NCBI RefSeq assembly: GCF_918797505.1
Contig: NC_092801.1
Span: 29,480,477-29,544,476 of the forward strand
DNA from: Bemisia tabaci
Taxonomy: Eukaryota > Arthropoda > Insecta > Hemiptera > Aleyrodidae
Length of the DNA: 64,000 bases
Direction of reading: 5' to 3'
The position numbers were made by a program, and so were the translations under genes. Numbering within the stretch: the stretch's first letter is position 1; every line of letters begins with the position of its first letter. The notes beneath the pieces were generated by a model. It searched no databases. It worked only from the letters and a program-made list of their open reading frames with translations, and was not told where the DNA came from. Positions 13,601-28,600 of the stretch are shown here, in pieces.

Positions 13601-16600
13601 TCTGCATTTTCACAATAGTGACAAATAGATCAAATTAAGACTTGCTCAACTATGTACCTATCTTGAGAGTTATGAGCCGAGATACATGAAATAGAGTATT
13701 TTTAGAGCATGCAGATCATCCAATAAGGGGCACTCTTCATTCAAAATAACGCAAACTTACATGTAAGAAATGCAGACAGGCATATTTAATTCGTCTTTTG
13801 TGTTATCTATCTAGTACACAAAATAAGAAAAAATTAAGTAAACATGTAATACTAGTCCTGTGAGGTTTGTAGATGCCAGTATATTTATGCAAATTTGGAT
13901 ATCAAGCACAGGAACATTATTTTCCAAAGATAGAAGACGATGAATAACCATACATCGATAACTTTTTGCGTGCAAATTTCCTAAAAAATATAAACTGCTG
14001 TTGCAGAGTGAAGTGCTGCTAGCCATCGTTCAATGAGGATAGGGTTTTTTATTTACTTTCTCGCTCCCCTAGGGTAGAGGAAGTATTGTCATCCTGCAAG
14101 AAGGGGAAAAAAAGTGGAAAATTTTTAAAACATGTGTTTTTATCTCTAAAACGTTTTAAAATGCATGTAATGCCTTTTGCTCATCTCGCATATGTTTCCG
14201 CATAGGAATAAAGGCATTGATTTCTCTTAGATCTTGTCGAAAGCTAAGCTCAACAGGAAACATATATTACTGCCCTTATCAATGAATGACTGAAATGAAT
14301 TTCAGTGAATCTAATTTCATCAGCAATACAATTTCAAACACTGTAACTCAGCTTTATTAAAAGGCAGCATACTTCTGCACTATAGTTTCCTTCTCAATCT
14401 TACAAATAGGTTTGTCGGGAAAAATTGTTTGGAATAAAGACTGGGTGGTGAACTTGGATTCAATCCTCAAAATAAACGCATTTAAGGATGGTTATTTGAA
14501 AAAGCCTGCATCCGTCCAAAATTTGAGGATACTGCCGGGTCAGATGCATACTATTGAAACAGGTACGTTTTCTCACAAAATAAAACAGAATAAATTGCAG
14601 CGTGATGCAAAAGCCGTTTTTTATGAGAAAATATTTTGCTCATAAATAAGTTATTTTCCTTCTAATTTAAGAATTTCTTTTACACTGGACTTTAATCCAC
14701 GATGTCAAATTGACTATACCTCCCTTTCTAATCGAATTAGGACGACATGTATGTTTAATAAATACTATATCACGGTCATTTACAGCATCTCTGTATTTTT
14801 GTCACATGAAGCAACAGAAGGGGCATTATAGGTTCTTTTGCCAATTAAGTTAGATTGCAAAGAGGCTTGTCGCTTTATCGTAATATCTATTTAACGAGAT
14901 ATCCTAATGTTTGTTGGGAGGGGGGAGGGGAGGCACTTATAATTTGGTTTCTCAATATCTACTCATAAAATTCAATGATTTGAAATTTTATTAAAACAGT
15001 ATACACTGACTTTGTTTCGGCCGACCACGACAGGTTCAAAGGTTGACTTTATATTTGACTCAACACTTCGCTACTTTGAATGTGTGGGCGTAAAGGTCGA
15101 TGGAATGGAAATGCAGCACCCAGAAATAAAATCAATCGGCGATGAAGTTACTGAGTACCTCCATTTTGTTCCGTACGGCAATACTTCGTTCTCGGTAAGT
15201 GATTGGTTATGTATATTGAGTACTTAGAGTACTTCATGCAATTAAAAAAAAATTATCAAAATCTGCAAAAGTAAAATTAAAAAACAATAACCTGAACGTC
15301 AACAAGTTTCCTTGTATTAACATTCAAATCTGTATTTCATGCAGGAAATATTGCTTTGACCGTTATTTTGTTGAAGTATTATCGTTTCTCTCTCAACTTT
15401 TACCGTTACTTTTGAACTTGTTTTGAATGTGATTCTTCCTCGATATCTAGAATAGTTTTCCCTCTTATTTGTCTATGTGATAAATAAATGAAATCAATTA
15501 TTTTATTCAATGGAAAATCGCATTTTCATAATTTCACAATTTTTAAAAGTGTGAGAGTTCACATTTAAAAAAAATATATAAATTTGAGTAAAACAAAAGT
15601 TGAATTTTAAGTATGCCAATTAAATAAGAAATCCGATTGTGGCAAGGATGCATATATGTACTCTGAGAATTCACCTTAGACAGTCCAGCACTTCAAATTT
15701 TTTCGTGATATTTAAAACAATTACTCATTCCCAGACAGAGTACGAATTCCTGTTGGCATGTCTTCAACTGATTAAAGAGAACGCTATGGATGAAGCTGCT
15801 AACTCCATGGGCACGGTTAAAATTAATGTAACACAAAGGAAATCAAGATCCGGGGAGCTGATGTTTGGCCTACTGAAATATATTCTGCAAATTCAAGATA
15901 TGGATCAACATGTAAGTGACCTCATTCAATCACAACATGAGCTGATATTTGCAACGCTATGCGACCACAGATACGCATTTTCCGACTCTAGCGATCGAAA
16001 TATTAAGTGTTTTACTACATGTAAAATAAATTCTTCGAGATCGAACAAGAAATAAGATTTGTCGTGTTATTCTATTTTTCATTTAGCATACTGAATTTAC
16101 TTAAAGTTCCCAGTGTGCAATTACAAAATCGCGTTTAGAATTTATAAAATGTGTACGCCGGTCTTACCGCAATATCAAATATAGGTTCAAACATTATTAA
16201 CTGAAATTACAACATCCAAAAATAATTCACGTCAATTTTCAGCCGTCATTGAAAAGTAAGTAATTTTGCTTCGTGTGACTTCCAAATATTTGTAATTACT
16301 TTGCAGGTGGAACTAGTGCGGATGGAACCACAAAACGGCTGCGTTTCAGCCTCTAATACGTATTTGTCGATTTTGACGGACCCAAAATCATTTTTACAAC
16401 TAATTCACATGAAGAACTTTAAGAACGCTTATCTTTTCACCACCATGCCTACAGATGTGACGCTCCAAAGCGTCATAGATTATGCAGCTGCAAGCGGACA
16501 AGACTATGTGGTTCTGTACGAGCAAGTCTTTGATACAAAAAGGTTCGGCCTCTTAAAGAAGGTAAGTCAAAATTTGCAAATTGACAATACCACAGCCATA

Positions 16601-19600
16601 AATGAACAACCTTTTTTAACGGTCAATGGACTGTAGAAAGTTGATTGACCTCTCACGTAAAAAAAGAATAAATAAATAAAAAAATAAATGTTTATGTGCC
16701 GTTATCAAACTTATATTTCTGAGTCAATGCAATTGAAGACTTTTCTGAACAGTAGACAATGATATTGTGGATCAAAATTAGAGGCCTATATGGACGTACG
16801 CAGTATAGGTGGTAAGAAAATTTGAAAATTCATTACACTTGAAAATTAAACGAAGACTGTAAAAAAAATTGTGTTGCTTTCACGTCAAAAAATGTAATTA
16901 ACAGTTTTGTAATTCAGTTTTTTATTTATTTTATGATTTTATTTTAATTTTGCACAAGACAGAAATGAGTCCTAATTACTTTATTTATCTTATCCTTTTT
17001 ATGAGTTTTTAAAGCTGTATAATTATTTTTAATGTTGCCATTTATTTAGTTGCTTCCTATCCTTTCATTAAAAAATCCTACGGTCCGGTAATAGGTCAAA
17101 ATGTCCAAAAAAAAATGTCCAAAAGTCAAAATGTCCAAACCCTGAATGCCCAAAAATTTAAAAAGGCCAAATATCAGTAATGTCCAGCAGACAAATAAGT
17201 CCAAAAGTAGGCGAATGTTCAAACATGGAAAGAGTAATTATATAGGTACTAACTATTTGTTGTTATAGACAAGAATAACTTTTTTTTTATTATTATTTTT
17301 TGTTTTTTGCTTTTCATGCCAAACGGGGTAATATTAGCCATGTTTGTTATGTTTGTCAATTCCACTTAAAATTTGGAAAATAAATCATTAATGCATTTTT
17401 AAAAGTAAGAATTGGCCTGCGCTCATGAAAAATTGTACACTGAAAAAAAAAGTTCGGTAAATATGGAACCACGATTTTGTTCGGTACACACAACCGAATT
17501 ATTCGGTCTGTGCAACCGAATTGCTCGGTTTGTGCGACCGAACTGTAATAAAATGTTACAGTTCGGTTCAGTGGACCGAACAGTTCGGCTGAGCAGACCG
17601 AATAATTCGGTCGTGTGTACCGAACAAAACCGTGGTTCCATATTTACCGAACTTTTTATTTCAGTGTATCACCATTTTTTCCTCACCTGCATCTCTCCAT
17701 TATCCGACGCATCTGTTTCTATGGCTGCATTCACGAACAGCTTGCAAAGCTGCACCCAAAACTCCAATGACAACTCGACCAATGCCTAATCTCACATTTG
17801 GACGTTTGCCTACTTTTGGACTTATTTGTCTGCTGGACATTACTGATATTTGGCCTTTTTAGATTTTTGAGCATCCAGGGTTTGGACATTTTGACTTTTG
17901 GATATTTTTTTTTGGACATTTTGACCTATCACCTACGGTCCTCGTATACTGCCATGATGAAAATCGATTTGACTCAAAAACGCAGAAAATAACTACACTC
18001 ATGGTTTGTTTGTGCTTCTCAGATCGATATAAATCAAAAATTTAGAATTTGTGAGGTTTCTAAAAACTGGAGCTCAAGTGTTGAAGCTTTGAAGTGTGAC
18101 ACACATTTGGGAGATGAGAGTGTTATTCTTTTGTTCAACCGACCGCCGTCAGCTAACCCCCTGGTCATAACCCAAAAAGTATTGAAAGAAATCAGCGTGT
18201 CAAATGTGAAGTAAGTAAATTTGACGAACTGACATCATGTAAAATTCATTTCTGGATTTTAGGAGCTAGAAATAACACGTTAATTCGAAGTGATTATTTT
18301 ACTATGTAAGTACCTATTCCAAAATTTTCACCTGAGTTCGCAAAAATGACCCTGAACTATTATCGCTGATCTTGTTTCAATGTTGGCATTTTATTTCTTT
18401 GGAGTATTAGAATCACTCCTGAAAAGTCTCAAACCCTGCATTCATTAGTTATTGGTACTGATTTAGGCAGTTCAAAACTGTATTGTGATTTAACAGTTTC
18501 AATAATTTTTTTTTAAAAAAAAAGAAAAGAAATAAGCTTGTTTTATTATATCAATACAAAAATATTTTATGAATAAAGAACATGAAGTTGATGAGCGGTC
18601 TGGAACACCCTTAATAGTGTAAAACAAAGAGTCAGACCCCTAACTGAGAGACTTAAACGCTCGACCAAGAAACTAGAGATCATTTTGATATCACTTTATC
18701 TACATTCCAAAAACGTATGGTGAAAAACGTAAGATGTTATTAGAAAAGAGAGAGACTTCAACGCTAGAGTAAGAAAGTAAAGATATTTTATGCCATATTA
18801 TTGTGCCGTTCTAGTACATCAAAATTATTTCTAAGATACTGTAGAACGTTGTATGTGTTACACATAAAGATTTTGTTTGGGCATGATCAAAGTGCGGAAA
18901 AGAGAGAAGACAGATCTTTGTGCGAGACCCAGTGATTGTCATAACGTGATGTCCAAGAAGATTTATCTACATTCCAATAGTTTTCAAATTTTGTAAAAAA
19001 GGCCAAAGACTACTGTTGTTGCAAATTTAAAAATGTTGACTGTCTGAAATTGAATGTTCGAACCTTTGCCGGGACACCAGTGGAGGTTTTTCATTTTTGT
19101 TTGTATTTTCTCTCACTTAATTCAAAATAGACATTTGATGTGTCCAGATGCTTTCTGTCGTGGGGTGAAGGCTTGCCACCAATCTCTGTGGACCGCAATT
19201 TCTATAGTGAGCAAATTAAGAGAGGAATGGTAATCAACGTGTTGGTGAACGGCCAATGGGGTACTTACCGTCGACAAAGCATTCCACAACAGCAAGCTAA
19301 TCTAACTCAAGTGTTGCATCTTCTTGAACAGTCTGTAGAAGGAGTCAGCGTTAATTTTGTCAGCCCTGCTCTAAATACCGAGGTAAGCATTAACTTGAAA
19401 GATGAAATAGTGATTAAAGATAAGACCAACAAATTGTCCACGAGAGTCAACGTTATAAACTTCTGTTGACGAAAAATTATAAAGAGACATTAGAAAAAAT
19501 TTAGTAACACAGAATATATTTTTTCTCTCAAACTGGGCACGTTATATTTGTTAAATGTGTACAAAAACACCTATTTGGTAAAATATAAAATTTCATAATT

Positions 19601-22600
19601 TACATTAAATTATGAAACAATTATATACAATTTCTAGCTTCGAAAAAAAATTCAAAACCAACGTTCGCCTGATCGGCCATTGCAAGAAAAATTGAGTTTG
19701 GCATGTAATAGTCAAACCATTTTTCATTATGAAGCGTTCCGCTGAGTTGTGTTTCCATCAATTATTTTTAAATCTGTATATTGTAGCACAACTCACTAAA
19801 CACTTAGTTTTAAGGAGTCTTAAAGTGTCTTGAGCCATTCGGCGAAACCAACCTTGAACTTTTAACTCGTTTCTTGAGACTGCCAAAAAAATCCTTACTC
19901 GTCAAGATCCTTAATTTACAAAAAAAAAACTAACAATAACGTGCCATTATGAATATATTATTAGCAAATGCCTTCCAGATCGGCCACAGTATTCTAGATT
20001 ATGCTGGAAACTCTAGTTCTGGTGAGCAAGTCGTGGGTATCGCGCAAAGTGACGAGCAAGGTGCCAAAAGTATCAAACTTGATCCGGTATTTCAGTGGAA
20101 ACTGCAAGACAACGTAAACCTGGAGGATGCTGTCACCATACCATACGCTTACCTCATGGTTAGATACTAATCTCACCTAATCTACACCTAAATGTTATGA
20201 CCATTCATTGTACGATGCAGTGCTTACTGAATGGTGAAAAGATGTAATACTGAAAGCAACAATTATTCCTGGGTAAAAGTAAAACATCAGCAAGAGTACT
20301 CCGTAAGTGTTAGAATAAGCAAACTTTTCAGCAGGGAGACCCTGGTAAAAATTGGCAGTAGAGTCTGTGTTCCAAAACACCATAGACCTACAGCCGACTG
20401 CGTAAGATTTCCAATAGCTTCTATAGCCGGCCACACAATTTCTTATAGTCTTTTATAGCCGATGGCGACTAAGCAACAACCTGACGATAAAGTGTGTGCT
20501 AAACGTTACCAACTACGGATGCTAGGACTTCGTGAGTTTTTGGACTACCGCTCTCTTTTTGGGCCGTAGTATCTTGATTTATTTAGCGAGGATAGCTCCG
20601 TACTTTTGAAGGATGCCTGCCACTCCTAATAAGTTGGAACGCCTTCAATTTCGTACGATACTGGGCAATACCTCTGGTGTGAAATAGTTGCTTCAAGCGC
20701 CGTGGTACGCTGCGGCGCGGCGCTGCGGGCGGGCAGCCAGCGCGGAACGCGCATTGGCGCCTACAAATCTAACAGGGATACTTCACGCATTGCGCAATGC
20801 GTGAAGTATCCCTGTTAGGTTTGTAGGCGCCAGTGCGCCGCCGCTCCGCTTTGTGTTAAGCTCTAATATTTAATCTCGTGGAGTCAGCGTTGTTCAACTC
20901 ATGACTTGGAAATGTTTGCACACTCTGTATGGATTTTTCTCATTTTAATTGATGAAAACAAATATGTAGTAAAGGAAAATATAATGTGCGTTTTGTAAAT
21001 ATTATGGTGATTCCGTACAAACTTAAGGATTTACAAAGCACACGAATTTCTACACAATTTCTTATAGCCTTTTATAGCCGATTGCAAAAAAGCAACAGCC
21101 AGGCGATAAAGTGTAAAGCCCGGCGACAGGAACTATAGCCCGGCTGTTTAATTTTTTATCGCTTCGTGTAGCCAGGCCGTATGATTTTTTCCACTTTCTA
21201 CAGCCAGCTATATGATTTTCTATCGTCTTCTTCAGTCGGCTATAAGAACTCCTATGGTATTTTGAAACGCAGCTCCTATCGCCAATTTTTACCAGGGGAG
21301 TTGTTTGTGCAGATCAGCAACAGTCATTCGATAATCATTAAATATCATTAAAAATCATTCTGAGAATCTTTAAGGATGTTTTATTTTCACAAAAGCTTTG
21401 ACAGGATATTTTTCCGTTTGACTTAAAAGGCCTACGAATGCAACTGTACCTGCTAATCATGCACCGTACTTGGATGAAAAATTAGAGTATTCATATTTTT
21501 TGATGTGACTTAAATGACCCCCCCCCCCCTTCCCCCAAAAAAGTGCCCTCCGAGAGCGAGGTTCATTTTCACACTCTCTGTCTCATTTCCTTTCTCTACT
21601 AATAGTTACCTTGCTTTCAAACCTTTATTCCAGTAAATTACGCTACTCATCTTGCATTTTGTCATAAAACCGGTTTTGTTAGATGTTGTGTGCACAATGT
21701 AAAATTGAGCTATAGATTGCATGAAAAAATATCAGATTTTTAATCTTATTCTTTTTTTACCTAATTATTTCAAATGCAGGCTCATCTCGCCTTGATAGAT
21801 TTTGTCAAGCACGAAGGGAAGAAAACCGTGCTGATACACAGCGGTCACAATCCGGTTGGAGTAGCCTGTATCGCGGTTGCTCTCAGTGCTGGCCACACTG
21901 TGTACACAACGGCGCCCGACGCGCTGGGTATGGAGACCATCAAAAGCCTTTTTGGTCAGGTATGTTTCGACTCACCCTATAAGATTGAAAGGTTATGCGT
22001 ACGTTGATCACACTGTTAATTTCATTGAACACTGTTTGCCTCCGTAGCGCATAAAAAATTGAGTCATTTAAATATATTTAATATGCAATGGTTTATGCAT
22101 ATGCATGGCATATTGTAAATTATGCGTATGTGCATGGTTTACAACATGCTGCCGTGCTAAGGAAGAACGCCGTACAAACCTTCAGACGTTGCTAAGTCTC
22201 CTTTGATAAGACACGAATTCATTGGAAAAGTTATGAAAATTTTTCTTCCAATTTTTCGGACAATATTGTTCGCAGTTTAATCTAAAATATTTGAAAATTT
22301 CAAGGTAAAATATGCAGAACTTTCTCCCAAATACAATTGTTTTCAGTTGAAATTTGGCAACTCTCAAATGTTCATACGGCGTCTCTACTTAACACGACAG
22401 AATAGATTAGTTATGCGCCAGTCATAGAATCGTGTTTGATGATTTCAAATTAATCAGCAAAAAATAAAATCTTCTTAAACACGAAGTTTCCAAGCCAGTA
22501 GTAACAAAGGTATCGTTCTTCAAAAATACATCACAATGATGATGATGAAAACTCTTTCAACTTTAAATTAAACATCACAATGACGTCATCCACCGCGGTG

Positions 22601-25600
22601 GTGTATATTATGGTTTCTTATCACCTTTGTTGCATCGGTGTTTTAGATCAAGCAACCCACGCCATGAGCGTATCATAATGGGCCTGTTGCAAACTTTTGC
22701 TAGAGCAAAAATAAGAGTTGTTTCTTGTAGATAATGCCTCAAAAATCACGATGAGCGCATCGGCAAAGTCTGAAATGCACTCATAACTTCACAATCTGCG
22801 TAAGAAATTTGCGTCTTTTTAAGCTTCCCGCTTCAAAAACGATACTACGGCACAGGTGAACATTTTGTTAGAGGAAACGCTCCATCGTCGGCGATTTTCA
22901 TCATGGCCGACGCTTGCGCGCAGTTCCGCGCGTAATTCGAGGAGAGTTCAAGGTCAATCAATTCGGGCGTGGAAAATATGAACGTTAACACACCGATTGT
23001 TATCTGGTCTAATCCAGTTCAGGTGTTATCTCGTCCCATCAAACGTGTTTTGGCGGATTGGCGTCGGCCATTATGATTATTGCCGACGATGGAACGACTC
23101 CTCTTACAAAATGTTCACCTGTGCCGTAGTATCGTTTTTGAAGCGGGAAGCTCAAAAAACCGCAAATTTCTTACGCAGACTGTAAAGTTATGAGTGCATT
23201 TCAGACTTTGCCGATGCGCTCATCGTGATTTTTGAGGCATTATCTATAAGAAACAACTCTTATTTTTGCTCAAGCAAAAGTTTGCAACAGACCCATTGTT
23301 GAATGTAGGTATCTATAAGGATAGGTTACTACCTATTGTATATATTTAACCGCAGTAGGTGACGTCATACGCGGAATAAGGTAGAAATTTCAGATCAAAG
23401 ACTTCGGCCACACGTAAACTTTTGGTGAACCTAATAACGCTTCATTCAAGCAGGAATGATCCCATGAGAAATTCAGAGCAACATTTCAATATTAATGCTC
23501 TGAATTAAAATAATTTAGGATGTGCCGCTTAACTGATGCCTATATCAGATTTTACGCAGGGTGTTTTGAATATTGTGGACAGCGTAGACATTTAAAAATA
23601 CAGCAAAATCGGAGAAAGAGGGATCAACTTCGATTGTAAAGATGTGTCACAGTGCCGTTGAACAAAATAGTCATACTCCTATTTTTTATTCAATCATGAG
23701 TACAATGTATGGAAATTCTACAACAAATTTTTAACACACCCTCACATTATATAAAGTTAATCACAGATAAATTATCGCGAAAAAATATTTAATAAAAAAA
23801 TCCCCTCGCTGACACGTATTTTTCTAACTCGGATATATTTTACATAAAAATCATCACTTACAAAAGTTGCTGTATGCTTTTGCAGCAATGTTTTAAAATA
23901 TTTTATCTCCTGATCTTCCACGATTGTTTTTCTCCCATTCCTTTGCACACACTGTAGAAACATTTCTCCCTAGAGAGATTTTCTCTAATTTATCGACATT
24001 TTAGAATTCTGACTCATAAAAATATCACTGCTATTTCTGCAAAGACACACAAGAGTGCTTTTCTGAAGATTTTTCCCATTTTCATACTGAACAGCTGGCT
24101 TTTCCCAGTATGAACTCGAGATCTTGAATATGCACAAGCTCTCCAGATGATAGTGACGTGAAGATAAATAGCTAGTGAATAACACAAGTGTATGGAGTAT
24201 AACACACAAGAACTGAACACAACAAGACCAGGACTCAGGACCCTTTCGGCTTAAATAATTCGGAAGATTCTGGACAAACTTATAGCTTTGCCTAGCGCTT
24301 ATGAAGAAAATCTTATCATTATTGAGCGATTGAAAAGATGTAAATTATTGAATTTTTATTTTTTTCGAGATAAGAAAATGACGTAACGGGAATATCACTT
24401 GCCCATGTAGCCAGGAGGCACCTCGTGTCACCAGATTATGCAATTTTTTCAAGAGAGGGCCCATGAGATATTTTACACTGTTAGAAATAAAAGGGGTCGG
24501 AGTGATTTGGAGTGAACCGGAGTGAAAGACTTCGGAACTTCAAAATTACCAAATGAAGAAAAATGACATTTGGTCGAGTGAATTCTGCAGATGTTATTCT
24601 GAAATAGACTTATCATCAAAATTTCACTCTTATTTTAGCATAATCTTGAACTATTTTAATACACAAGCAGGACTTTTGTTAACATGACGATAAAAATCAC
24701 CCTTTGGTCGAGTGATTGTCAAAGTAACCTACGTTTGACTTAATTCTGTCCATGGATTGGTAAATGTTTCTCAACTTAACACGTTGAAGAGAAAAACAAC
24801 TATATAATTCCTGGATTATCATACCCGACTTCTGGAAATTCACCGTTAACTACGAAGAGTTTTCATACGTCCCAGAGAGTTATTTCTTTGGCAGCGTTCG
24901 GATAATTAACTTAAAATGTTGCAAATTCCACTCCATTCTGAGACTATAAATTGTAAGGCATTCAGCCGCTGTTGTAAGACTACGATAAGGGATAAGATGA
25001 AATGAGAGAGAATAATAACTCCCATCGTGCGGTGAAAAAGGGACACTTTTGCCGAGCTTGGAGTGAATATTCTGGCAGCGAGAAGAAAGAGCCCGCGGGT
25101 GAGAGACTTTTCACTTTCAGCTGATCATGAATGAGATTTTCGCGCCAAATTTCGTGACCGTTACAATCTTAGTCCTCCGCTGATCTTCTCGCGAGTCGCA
25201 CGCGTGAATGAATTCAATGTGTGCGATTTTCAATTCAATTTGTGCCCTGTGGTGTTATTATTCAGTGTAGGTGCGGTAAATCGTTATGTTCGGCAACATT
25301 TTTGAGGACGGAAACACTGGACCAGTTCCTCCAGTAAACCAACAACAGGTTCAGTACTATTATGTGCGAACGGAATACCAAGGCAAAAGGAAATTCGTTG
25401 TGACTGCTGCCATGGTCAGAGACAACTTTGAACTCGCAGGTTCGTTCAAGTACCTAACTACATTCATATTGCAAAGAAGTTTTTAATCACTTCTCAAACT
25501 TAAACTATTAGTTTTTTGTGTAATTAAAGAAGCAAATAAGAATTGACACAAAACTTGTAATTTTTCAATGTTTTTACTGCTAGCTTTTCAGTCGTGCTAC

Positions 25601-28600
25601 ATTCAATTTTTCTGTAATCTTGTGTTGTTTCATTTAAGCAATTCTTAAACGCGTATTCCGTGTAATATTATTTCCACTTCTTAACATTATTTTTTAATTA
25701 AATTAAGGTTTATTTTCATTTAAATAAATTGTTTCTCTGTTTACTTCTAAATGTTTTGGTATTTTTTATATAGACTGTCTATACCTACTTCTGTCGACTT
25801 AGCGACGCAAAACAGAATTCCAGAAATTTTAAAAAAGTGATTACTTATACCAAAGTTGAGGTGAGGAAACGAGCCTTCCCTTATTCGTCCCTGTGCTCTC
25901 TAGAAGTAAATAATTTAACTTTCACCAATGTTTTTAAGAAGCTCGACGTAGTGCCGCAAAACATTGATATTTTTGCGAAACAACCTAGATACAGATTTGT
26001 TAGATAAGTAAAAATGTTCATTCATTCATTCTAAACCGAAGTATAGCGAAAAGAAATCAGAAATGAAGTTCCCATGCATTTAAAGAAGTTAACAGTTCCA
26101 TTCTAATGACGCGTTCTTCATCCAGTTTACGGACGTACCTCGATTGTGACAATTCAAAATTTCCTTACAGGTTTTACCATAGAAATCAACTCTATCCTTA
26201 ATAATAAATTTTCATAAATTTGTTATCACTTTGGAAAAAATATCCATAGTTCTTGTGAAAATTTTGCTGTAATTTTCTTCTTAAATATAAAGTATCAGTG
26301 GAAAATTTGAATGTCGCAAAGATTAAGTTACGTCTATTTGACAGCAGAACAATACTGAAATTGTTGCATGGGTCGGGGATTTGCGACTTAATCGTCTTTC
26401 CCTTTATGGCCCAATTGGCCCAATCATCATGGCCTCAATTTTTAGAACTTTCTTTGAGCTGATAGCTGATTTTAGAGAAAACACTAGCATCATCTTGTTT
26501 CTCGCGTTTTGAAAGGGAAGGATGATTAAAGTGCAAATTTCCCACCCATGCAACAGTTCCATTGACGTCAAAATTAAGTAAAATTTTTTGAACGGTTCAC
26601 AGGTTAACAACAATTCACCCATGGCCCTAGTAAATTAACTCAAAACTACAGTGAAATTGTTACTTCATCGACTCAAATATAGAGTGAAATTAATGAACTA
26701 TTCACTCAACGGTTTCGACGATTAACTCTAATTTTCAGACAATTAGCTTGAAGGATTGAAAATAAAAGAAAAGAAATTCACTCAGGGCTTTAGAAAGTTT
26801 TCCATTTTATGTGAAAATACACTCGGTTCTTTTGAAAAGTAACGCAAAATCTGAATTGATTTTGTTTCAAAATTTAATCAATAATGAGGGAAATGTCACT
26901 CCATAAATACGTAAATCATCAAACATCTAGGTTGAATCGAACTGAGCAGGTAGCAAATTAGGGTGATTATTGAGATAAGTTTTTCCCGTGCAGAGTGAAT
27001 TCACTTTAATTTTGAGGTGTCTGGGCATTGAATTTTCACTCTGGCGAAGATTTAATTCTGTCCTAATTAAGATAACTTACTCACTTGCAAGATAAAATAA
27101 GTATTCGAAAATTTCACTCCACAAATAGATTCACTTCACATTTAGGAAATGATTGATATTGAAACCAACTTTGAGTGAATTATTTCTAACAGTGTACCGT
27201 CTTTGAGACTCTTATGTATTGAGTAACCATTCTAATGATCACCATTTTCTTTTTAAAGATCATGATTAATTCCTGGAAAAGAGCAGGTTCCACCAGTTCC
27301 ACTAAGTTCATGATAAATTTTGGAGATGACGGAGACCGCAATTTAGACGTTAAATTTATAATGATGAGTAAAATTATTTATACACAAAAAATAAAAATCG
27401 TAAGAATTGTCAAATTTTGCGAAAGTCACTAATCGCTGAAAAATCTCGGAAATATTACCGGTTCTCCAATACTTTTACTTCTTTTAGTTAATCCATTATT
27501 TTTATCCGGATTAATTTTCACTTTTTTGGTCACAAAATACGGTTAAGAACCAGGGAATTTCTTAGGAACTCTAGGAAAGTTGGGGGGGGGGGAGGAATGA
27601 ACTTTTAAGAAATCAGGGAGCCACTATGGCGCGGTATAACTAGAAGGAGGCGGACCAAAAAGGGTCCGCACCTTCCCCACTCCCAGGACTGGAAACTGGT
27701 ATACACGGAAAAACGTCTTTTTTCGTGATTTTCAGGCATTATTTACCTATGAGCCCCCTGCGTGAGGAACGTTTGACCACACACCATTAAAATTTTATGG
27801 TTATACTTCACTCGAGAGCTGATACCGGGATGGATGAAAGAAACGCTCGACACGCCATAGGCAAATTTTTCGCGATTGAATTTGAGCGAAGTTTTTAACT
27901 TACTGCCAACCTCTGTTACAACAGAACAAAATTTTCTCTGGGTGACATTGCGCTTACAACAGTTGGTTTTCATGCTGGCAGCAATGACGACCACATCCAA
28001 AATTCTCGACCCACCTCCCGAGATGGATTGAAAAGTGGATAGATGCAAACGTTGGCCAAAATTCATCAAGCAGCTGAGTTTAATTCATGACAGCATCAGA
28101 GCGTTTTTCTCCTTTGGTTTGCATCCCTATCAATCTGGTTGAAAAAGTCGATCAAATCCACTCGCAAAAATTCGTCGCTTATAACTATTTCAATTTTTGA
28201 GTTATTTTCCGGTTCAAAATGTTGTTCTAATCATCGAGGGGAGAACTTGAGAGGGGGGATTAAGACCCCTACATGGGGAAAAAAAAAGCACGAGGTTGTT
28301 GGATGATATGGACATTTCCAATTAATTGTGGTAATACCCCAACTAATTATGGTAGCACCCCAATTAATTATGGTAGTACCCCAATAAGTTAGGTAACTAA
28401 CCCTTGAGTTGCGGTACTAATACAATTAATTAGAAATGTCCATATCATCCAACATATTAGGGTAGTACCACAATTTTTAGGGATAACCTCCGACACTTTT
28501 TTTCCGTGTAAACTCGTCAAAAGGGGCCAGAAAAGGGGGCGAGCCTCCCAAAATATCAACATTTTCAAATGAGGATTCCCCATTTTGGACACGTGTATAG

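Noticed and set aside
17412..17862. Several frames on both strands
   Set aside because: Palindromic sequence gives the same peptide on both strands; foldback element only.
22997..23185. Two nearly identical 62-codon frames (also 43361-43549)
   Set aside because: They lie in the loop and arms of the 620-bp foldback; identity follows from the repeat, and there is no protein similarity.
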